This document shows positions 55,350 through 64,000 of a stretch of DNA of 64,000 nt, piece by piece. The translations under genes and the position numbers were made by a program. Source of the DNA: Setophaga petechia (lineage: Eukaryota > Chordata > Aves > Passeriformes > Parulidae); assembly GCA_024362935.1 (NCBI GenBank), contig JANCRA010000019.1, positions 960,001 to 1,024,000 of the forward strand. The letters run 5' to 3'. The notes beneath the pieces were generated by a model that saw only the letters and a list, made by a program, of their open reading frames with translations, made no database searches and was not told where the DNA came from. The first letter of the stretch is position 1. Every line of letters starts with the position of its first letter.

Positions 55350-58300
55350 ATGCTCGTATCCACATGCATACAAGCACACTAGAGTGTGTTTCCTTCTGTA
55401 AATTTGTTGGAATGCTACACCTCTTGAATGCTCTTCTCAATGCCTAAGCAGCAACCTCAAGGCAAAGGCTCACTTAGTAGACATCATGGAAAACTGCAAC
55501 AAATGCCAAGTGCTAACAATAGGTACTTCAGCAATACAGTTAAGAGCACCCATCATAAAACAGAAAACCTATAGCTATTTAATCCACTTGGGATTCTTTT
55601 CGCAACAGACAAAATAAACAGAATAAGAAAGTATCTTAGGTACAATTACCTACTAGATACCACTTTTACCTTTGACAGATGGAAAACTATATGGAAACAT
55701 TCTGCTTGAACTGTCTAGCCATCTGCATATTTAATATCTGAACATTCTCCAAGAACACTCTGTATTAAACAAGTCTTTACTTCTCAGAGAGAGAAGCAGG
55801 AGAAAACTACACGAGAAACCCCATATAATGCCCCCCCGCCACGCTCTTACTTTATAAATTAGTAATTTATTCATACTGGTTACTTCTGTATCTGTAAGAT
55901 GATCTGTTAGTCCTACTGGCATAGTGCACATGCTCATATTTCAGTTCATGGCTTGTTGGAGTGGCATGTGTAATGCCCATGAGACATCCTTTACTATAAT
56001 TATAGATGACCTTCAAAAGAACTGGGTTTTTGACATCCTGGCAAACTGTTGTAATCACAAAGAACTGAAATACATTCTAACTTGCCTTTTCCATCACCAC
56101 CCTTAAATTTAGTCTGATTTTAGAACTTCCTGAAACCATCTTGAAATCTTATTAAATATTATTTAATATCTGATTTTCTGATACATGGGTTGTCTACATC
56201 AGCCTGGAAAATTTTGTTTGCATCTGCAAACTGAAAGTATTAGCTACGGAAATTACTGAGTCAAAATAAATATGAAATATAATCAGGTTATTTTAGGCAA
56301 TGGCATTTCCCTACCTGTATTGCAATTCCATTTGTCATTATATCCTTTGGGGATATTTCCATACACCAGCATTGTTTCTAAATTTCTTCTAGTATTTTTT
56401 CCTAATCCCTTTTTCTTCTCTGCTTTCACATTTATGACATGCAGTTTATCCCATACTCCAGACCATCCAAAAAATCTCAAAGCGCTACTCATTTTGAGCC
56501 TTGTTGGACTAACCAAGCTGTGACACTTGAAAAGAAAGCTGGCTGTCAAAAGACAGCTACTTACCAAAGCCTGCTAATTCAATAATTGCTTTTGAAAACC
56601 TGTGCCTTGTGCTGAGCCCTGCGTTCTGCCACCCCAGCCCACTTGGAGCAGAGGGCTGCTTCAGCAGGTCATGCAAGGCCAACTGAAGTTCTGCCACTTT
56701 CTGAGGGCCAAATACAGCCCATTTGCTTCTAAATCCTATTTACACTTGTCTTCAACATCTTTACAGCCTGGTTCCATGGGTAAGCCTGGTTATGAGGCTC
56801 TCAAGTGGTGAAGAGGTGTCAAATCAGAAGGTTTCAACTGAGGTGAAACTGAGGATGTATTCAAGCAATTTACCAACCTTAGGTGTTTCATGATCTGACT
56901 AATAGGAGCTCAACTTCCCAGTTTTCCACGCTGAACTGTTTGCCTAATTGTCTATTCAGTTAGGAAAACAATAATTAAAAGGTAAGGTGATTTGCAAGAA
57001 TTAGGTTTAATTCATACTGTACACTTTTTTCATTAATTGAAAGCAGTTTGAATGATCTGCAGCAGGCATTAGGTAAAACCTAGTACTGATGACTTTACTC
57101 TGGGGAACCAGGATGTTAAGTAGTCTACTGTACAAAAACCTTAAGTTTTCATAAAAGTTGTATGTTATGCTGGTAAAAGTAATTTGTACTGGTTACCACA
57201 ACTATGACTCAGTGCAATTCTCCCTCCTGCCCCACTCCTGAGACTGCTAGTTCTAGATAGATAAATAATGTACGTTTCCTAAAATAACATACTTTCGAAG
57301 CAATCTGGCAGTCTACATGACAGAAGAACTCTGGACATAAATCTCCCTCTCCCTATTTCTGCAACATACTCTTTTTCATTCCTAATTTGTACAATTACTG
57401 TGAAAGTTTTTCTTTTAAAGTATTTTATTGCAAGGTACAACTGGGAAATACTAAAGCTCCTTCCTACATTCATGAGGCCTTATGAACCCTAATACCTCCT
57501 TAGGAGCCCTAATAATTCAAACATTAAGGTCTATTTTTTAAGTATTTTCTTTCACAGGTAGCTATCACCAGACTGCCTAATTCTTGCATTCACAGGCAAA
57601 GACTCACACAGTTCTTTAATAAAATGCCATCTAGTTTCCAGTTCCCATAATCCTCTTTGTTTACAGAACAAAGTCGTAACAGGAATGCCAGAATGAAAAT
57701 GGGGATAATGTTCTTTCTATTCGACAGAAATCCTCTGTAGCTTTCCAGTACGGGAATACCAGCCATCAGCAAAACACAGGACTGGTATCTCAAACAGAGT
57801 CCAAATTATATCTGATTCACTGACCCTTTTCAGTCTTTGCCTCTACCATGCACTGGCACAAAGATCTGTGCTTTTCACATCCCTTTTGTCTTTATTTTAG
57901 AAAAAGTAAAATGTAGAAAAAGAGAATAATCATCTTCAAGAGGGAAAGTACTTGTATTTCGACAACTGCTTTTGTTTTAAAACACAAAAAGGTTTCTTTC
58001 CATTTTTCTCCACTCTGTATTAAGGCAGTTTCACTATAGATGAGCCTATAGGCCCCTGCAGAGTTCCGCACCAGCTTTTTTCTAAATGATGCTAGCTGAA
58101 AGAAAACTCAGCAATAAATGTCATTTCTGTACTCTGGAGTATGCAATGCACCTTTAATACTTTCCCAAGCACACCATTCTACACAGTAATAAAAAGAAGG
58201 ATTAAACACTAATCTCTTATACCCATAATGCATCAACTGACTACACCTGCTAAAATCCAATTTGGTAATTAAAAAATGTATCTACTGAACAGTCAAACCA

Positions 58301-60339
58301 GGAGACTAAAGGGAAAGTACTGTCTCTGCAGATAGCTAGCAGAAAACGCTTTCAAAATTGAGGCACTTAACACAAACCTATTTTTACCTCCATTCGTTTT
58401 TATGTGACCTTAAGCAGCATAAGAAACAAATACCTACAATTACAGTGCAGCAATTAAAGGGCAGTTTTTGTGCTACAGTAATGACTTAAATATCTAGTAA
58501 AAAACTGGATAAGCTGCTTTTCCTTTTATTCTATCTTTAGAAAATGCCAAAAAAGTTAGCTCTTTTACTTTTTTTCCTTTTCCCTCACTAGCAATAAGGA
58601 AAGTGAGAACAGAGAATAGATGCTTTTATATGTTCTCTATGCTAACTGTTCTTGGCCTGAAGTCCTTTTAGGCTTCAGGTTTCAAGGTTTTTTGTTCCTA
58701 GCTCTCCTCTCTTTCTTCTTTATTGTTCCTTCTCCCTGCCTTTCCAGGTGTTCTGTTTTCTAGTTTAAAGCACCTTACTTTATTTCCTGATGCTCCCATT
58801 TTTCCTGTCCCTTCTTTCACCTGTGCTCCTGACAGAGGTACTGAGGCATCAAAGCATTGCTAATTTCAGGCTGCAGCTTAGGCTTGGAGCACACCTAGGC
58901 AGAAAGATCATGGGAGGCTGTCTTAAAAAAATAAACAAATTAACTAACAAACTAAATATCCAGGCACCTACAGTTTCTGTAAAAAGCCAGAATTTCTGTA
59001 AAAATTGCTGAAATATCAAATGGGTGCATACTTACAAATGAGCTGATGATCTATTTTATAAATTCAATCAGTCAGCAGCTTTAAACAGTGGCTTAAGCCC
59101 CGCACTAAAAGGGCTTTAGGAACAACAACAGAACATAGGAGAGAAGCATATATCACTTTCGACAATGTGTCACTTCTTACCATGAAAAGAAATACAACAA
59201 TATAAAATTAGGGATTTTTCTCATTAAATTGCAGGACTGCTCAGACAGAAGTGAGTGTTGTATTTGAATTGCATTGCATCAAACAAAAATTCCCAGCACT
59301 GACAAAATGGCAGCACTCCTCTCAACAATTCATTAAAAAAAAACGTCTTGAAGCAGGTGTGGGAACACTTAATGTTTTGTATTCTGCTGCATATCCCAGG
59401 ATACCACCTGTTTCCAGAGATCACATTTGGCAGTCCCTCCCATGTGGCTATGGATGCTTCAAGGGCAAAGGGGACAAGCCTCCCTAAACCTTCCTTTCAG
59501 CTTCACAAACCAGCACACAATTGAATGCAATGACCCTCCACAAACACCAATACAGATTTTCCTCTGCTTCCTTCCTTCCTCTGTTGGGTCTGCCCAACAC
59601 TGGTGGCTTTTGTCACTCTCCCACATGTCACTCCTCTGGGCATGCTACAGTCTAATTTTCCAAAGCTGCAATTATTCTTTATGACTTTTAAAAGGTCCTT
59701 AGTCATAGCCTAGTTGCTGTGACAGCTCTGTGCACTGCTTCTTTGCTAAAAGATGAAGGTTGTTATCCCCTGGGGGGAACCTGGAGAATCTTCCAGCCAA
59801 TGGACATGGACACAACTGCAGCAGCATCCCCACAGCAAAGAGCTTGTCTGCATTTTGCTGTGCATGCCTGATCTCAAAGAACCTCCCTGTAACACAGGGA
59901 TGCTCATTTTCCTTAGAAAAAATACAATGCTTGAACACTGTGCTTTTGTATTAAACAAGGGTAAGAAACCTGCCAGTTGCCAAAGGGGGTGGAAGAGACA
60001 GCAGAGACAGCCCAGCAGTATTTACACTAATGTGGTTAGATAGCAATAAAAACCATAAATCCCATGGATTATAGTATCACTGGATCATGTCCAGTAGGCC
60101 TCAGGCAGAAAACTAGTTGGTTTAATAGTATCTAGTCAGACCTCAGGTTTTCATCATTATTATTCTTAAACAGAGATATCTGACCTTAAAATTCAGAAAA
60201 AGCTCTTGGTTACTGGTGCAGGCTAGTACAGAGTATTTCACAGACAGGCCACAGTAGCACTGCCCATAACAAAGCAGAAGACTTAAAAAGTTTTATGTTC
60301 ATCTGTGGAGGGACAGAATGTAAGAAAATAAAGACAGTG

Positions 60340-60660
60340 CAGAAGGTAATCTCACACCTGAGGAGTTGCAGCTGTACTAATTACCAAAGATTAGGCTGTC
60401 CTTAACAGGCCACAGCTGTGTCCAATGAGGATGAATGCTATAATAGAGTGGGTTAGCTCAGTGAGGAGAGAGTTGGAGTTTGTTGGTTGTGCTGTGAAGG
60501 AGTCAGTGCTGTGAAGAGCTGCCTATTAGAAATCCCTAAGAAGGTGTGGAACTTTTGCAAGAGGATGACAACATCTATCATATTATGAGGGAGTACCTGT
60601 GGGTGAAAGTAACCCCTAAATGGGTATTCACTCCCTCTGTGTGTTGCTTTCAACATTTAA
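60340..60660 (+). mobile_element. Candidate LTR-like repeat with CCAAT and TATA boxes
   Basis: The segment has a promoter-like layout on the plus strand: the E-box CAGCTG twice, CCAAT at 60422-60426, then TATAAT at 60439-60444. It has a base composition distinct from the flanks and ends in a pyrimidine-rich stretch. It looks familiar as an avian repeat, most likely an ERV-type LTR, but I cannot name a family. Boundaries are approximate and no target-site duplication was identified. It could instead be unique DNA. Confidence 0.35.
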
Positions 60661-61998
60661 AATAGTTAAGGTGACATGCTAATTAACTGATTACCACTAA
60701 AGAGGGAGAAATATCAAGGGAATTATCAAGAAGATGCCTGATTTCACATATTTTAAGATTATTATTTAGGTTGTTCATAGAATCTTGTTATAGCATCTCT
60801 CTGAATATGCCTTACATTCCCCCTCAATCCAATATATGTGTGCAGATGCCTTAAAAATAAATGAAGAACCACTAGCATTAGAATTAGATCTAATTAGAAA
60901 TATGTAGGAAATCACTTGACACTGCTGCCTATGGAAGCTCACCTAAAACACTGCAACACTGCATAGGGAAATCTTAATGTTGTCATCAGTCCATGAAAGG
61001 GAGCAAACAGTAATTAGTACATACATTACAAATTTTTTCCTCAAGAGTTAAAATGAGTCCAATGATCAGAAAAAAGTCCAGTGCTGGAATACTTTCTAGC
61101 AACTGGCACTTGGTGAATGCTCTCAAACAATTTTTTTATCTTCTTGGTTGACCACCTAAACAATATTATCAATGAGATGAAAACCACCCATCCTTGCAAA
61201 GTCACCAAGTATCAAAAGGAAAAACAAAAGAGGAGGGGCAACTTGGACTTGTTGCGTCTATGCTGCAGAGTGAGGACCTCAGACCTGAGTCTTTTCAAAT
61301 GATTTTTTTATTTCATGTAAGGCCCACCTGACTGTAGGTAAATTAGACAAACACTGGCTACAAGCAGAAGTAGCACTGTTGCTTCATGTTTGACTGCACC
61401 ATACAATGCAAACTCATTAGAATGACCAACATGAAGTTACTTGTGTACATGTGACACAGTGTACATCAAAATTTATGTGATACTACTTTCCTTCAAGATA
61501 TTCTACTCTTTTTGAATATCTTGTCTAGGGATTACAAAATTATGAGGCTAAGATAATCCCCTCAAATTCAGACTGACGTGACAGAATTGACAGAAGTAAA
61601 AGAGGCGTTACACCAGGAAAAAAAAAAGATTAAAAAAACATTTTCTTAGCAAAATGCAGACAAGCATGACAGCAGCACAACATGGTACCAGAATTAATAT
61701 AGGAAGGGGAAAATGAAAATAAATCCTTGGATACAATTTGCACACAAATGAGAGAAATACAGACAGCCTTCATTCAAGAGGGAACTTTCAGTACTGCAAA
61801 ATTAAGACATACTTCAGGATTCTGTGCCAAAGCAATGCTGTGCAAATTTATGCAATTTATTCCAGGTGGAAAGAGAAGAGACAGACCTGGCTGAACAGAC
61901 TCCTGTTTTACAATCATGATTCAGTCTAGTCACAGAAAAAGAACAGATCTTCTGATATATTTGAAGATCCTCTTCCTATGATAAATGCAGCTTTTTCC

Positions 61999-62023
61999 TT
62001 TTTTTTTTTTTTTTTTTTTTTTT
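61999..62023. repeat. Poly(T) tract, 25 nt
   Basis: Uninterrupted run of 25 T, preceded by CTTTTTCC. It could be the reverse-strand tail of an old retroposon, but no body was identified. Confidence 0.85.
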
Positions 62024-63563
62024 GTGTCTAGACTTTCCTGTGGGTCTTGTGAGCACAAAACACAAGACACTTGACATTCAAATTGTGTTAGATTGGAATA
62101 ATGCCTGAAAATAACAGGGGCTTGACTGATTGAACTACAACTGAAAATTCTACTTTTAGCAAAGCCTAAGGATGAGAGCAGGGTATTACCTTTCTGAACC
62201 CCTTTGCTGGATTGAACAGTTACATGAGCTTTGAGACCAAAGATTACAGTTATAAATATCTCAATGAAAACCCCACATGTGATAACGGCTCCTAGAGGGA
62301 ATCATTAGGATTCATTTCTGGATGTGGCAATTAACCTATTACTGTCTGAGTCAAGACTATTTTGCTGAGAAGCACTGAGCTTTTGCACTCTATGCAGTCT
62401 TAATTTTTCAATTATTAGTCACAACATTTTAAGTTTCTTAGCAAAGATTACACAACAACACCCTCCCAAATGCCCAGACTGCATCCTGCGTGTCTGGGGA
62501 TTATTTCTACAGCAACTGGTATAACAGGACTGCTCCCTGTCTGGGAGTCCTAGGTACAAGGTGAAAAATCTTGGATAACTTCTAACATTTACATGAATCA
62601 AACATAATACAAATACCTGAACAATGGAAACACTCAGTAACTTGCAGACTCAATCCATCACAAAAATAGAACTAAATCTTCCTTTAGAAACCCAAGTACT
62701 GTGTTATTACAAGAGAAGGCACTTCTTGCTTTGCTTACCAGAATACTAAATATTCATTTCCAAAAGGAATCTGAATGGAAAACCCCCATTGTAATAAACA
62801 TTTTAACATTCCAATGGCTATTTCAACTGACATCTGTATTCTTCTCAATTTTCCTCAAATGTCTGAATTCCTCAAAAAGACACCTGTGGCATTCACTCAT
62901 GAGAACAAGCATCTCTTTTCACTTCCTCTTCCCAAAAAACAATGCCAGTTTGCAAAGGGAATAAAGAAAGCCATGCTATGCTTGCTGTATACTTCAGAAA
63001 ATACTATCCAGTGTGTTCTACAGTAATGACTGCTGATCCAGAGATACTTCTCCTTAGGATAAGCATTACCATGAACATCTTGTGCAAAAATCACTGAAAT
63101 GCTGTGCTTTGATGGCTAATATAAGCAGATTCATGATCTATCTGAAAGACTGTTAAAGCCACTCACGGCAAAATTCTTTCCTTTCTTGGTGCATGATGCA
63201 CAGTTCCTCTCTAATACTATACTCCAGATGTGTCTTTGTGGTCATGTGAATATGCTTTTGGTCCATAAATGCAATAGTATCACCAACAGGGAGAACACAA
63301 AGTCATTCAGTGGAACAGCATACTGAGTTTCTGTCGAAACAAAACTGCAGAGCATGAAATAGCAACCTGTCATCAGATGTTGGGAGTCTGAAGTTCATGA
63401 GTAGCAGATAAAAAACTGCTCTCTCCTCTCACCTCCGTCTTAGGGAACTGACAGTCATCTGCATGCAGGTGGAGCCAGTCTGCATCCATAGGCAAGGACT
63501 GGAGTCTCTGCAGCAACATTTAGGATCTATTTCACTAAGATCTGGGGTTGTGCTCTAGGAAGT

Positions 63564-63660
63564 TAAAAAAAAAAAACAAAAAAGGCAAAAAAACCCCACT
63601 GAAACAAAAACCCACCCTGAAAACCACAAACTAATCCATAAAAAGCTACAAAACAAACCG
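63564..63660. repeat. A/C-rich low-complexity tract
   Basis: A runs interspersed with CCCC, AAACC and CAAAAA units. Simple-sequence DNA similar to the tract near 28.1 kb. Confidence 0.75.
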
Positions 63661-64000
63661 TCCCCTTGCACATGCACACCCTGAAAATAACAACAAATAG
63701 CCCCCAAAAGCTAAATGCATTCTATTCATTTCAAGAACTTTTAGTGCAGGTATTCTCCACTACTTTGTACTTTCTATTAAAAGGTGCACATTGTAACTGG
63801 AACATAGATCCATGTTCACATCACCCTACCCCATTTTCTAGGAAAGGGGAGGAATTCAGTTACCCTCAGGAGGAGGCTCCCAAGGAACACATCCTGAGAG
63901 CCTGCAAACACAGGCACAGTAGTTGTCCAAAAGGCACTATCCAGAACACATGAAACCACATTTTCAGCTTTGTTTGGACAGGCTGTTCACAGTCTTTGCA

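Larger units (their letters stand above)
50964..64000 (-). other. CDH2: CDH2 intron 2, partial (runs off right edge)
   Basis: About 13 kb of AT-rich DNA upstream of exon 3. Exon 2 should contain the motif around KTGFPEDVYSAVL; no such sequence is present among the minus-strand reading frames listed for this stretch. In human and chick CDH2 this intron is very large and carries regulatory elements. Seen here: a T/G-rich tract at 51603-51668, an A run at 53342-53360, a perfect inverted repeat at 55298-55349, a candidate LTR at about 60340-60660, a T run at 61999-62023, and an A/C-rich tract at 63564-63660. Confidence 0.85.

Noticed and set aside
50964..64000. Search for CDH2 exons 1 and 2
   Set aside because: No minus-strand frame resembling the exon 2 motif around GFPEDVYSAVL, and no signal peptide exon or CpG-island promoter, was found. 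They must lie beyond the right edge.

Overview
This window is vertebrate, almost certainly bird, genomic DNA. It is AT-rich and gene-poor, with short exons in long introns. Repeats diagnostic of bird genomes are present: a CR1 LINE 3' end (44066-44720), a second short CR1 fragment (41049-41150) and an old endogenous-retrovirus solo LTR (about 624-1547). I cannot fix the clade below 'bird' from the sequence alone.

One protein-coding gene is present: CDH2 (N-cadherin, neural cadherin), on the minus strand. Fourteen consecutive coding exons, 3 to 16 in the usual vertebrate numbering, could be placed with exact AG/GT splice boundaries. They join in phase into 850 complete codons plus a split first codon and a TGA stop. 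If exons 1 and 2 encode 57 residues as in human CDH2, the full protein would be about 907 residues. Exons 1 and 2 (signal peptide and start of the prodomain) were not found. The right 13 kb therefore appears to be part of the large intron 2.

Layout from left to right: 1-12.68 kb is intergenic DNA downstream of CDH2 with the solo LTR. The 3' UTR is 12.69-13.89 kb and the terminal exon 16 is 13,895-14,101. Exon 15 is at 21.2 kb and exon 14 at 32.3 kb, separated by long introns. Exons 13 to 8 are packed into 33.6-39.9 kb, exon 7 is at 44.8 kb, and exons 6 to 3 lie at 46.0-51.0 kb. Partial intron 2 runs to the end.

The exons encode, in order: the rest of the prodomain (exons 3-4); the furin site RQKR followed by the mature N-terminus with Trp2 (exon 4); five extracellular cadherin repeats with Ca2+-binding linkers (exons 4-13); the transmembrane helix (exons 13-14); the juxtamembrane p120-catenin region (exons 14-15); and the beta-catenin-binding tail (exons 15-16). 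The gene looks intact.

No new gene system was found. The sequence features most worth checking are a perfect 21-bp inverted repeat with a 10-nt loop in intron 2 (55298-55349), a strong G-quadruplex motif on the RNA-sense strand of intron 14 (24677-24706), a weak tandem-type splice donor after exon 10, a CpG-rich exon 9, a CR1 insertion about 60 bp from the exon 7 donor, and a CCAAT/TATA-bearing candidate LTR near 60.4 kb.
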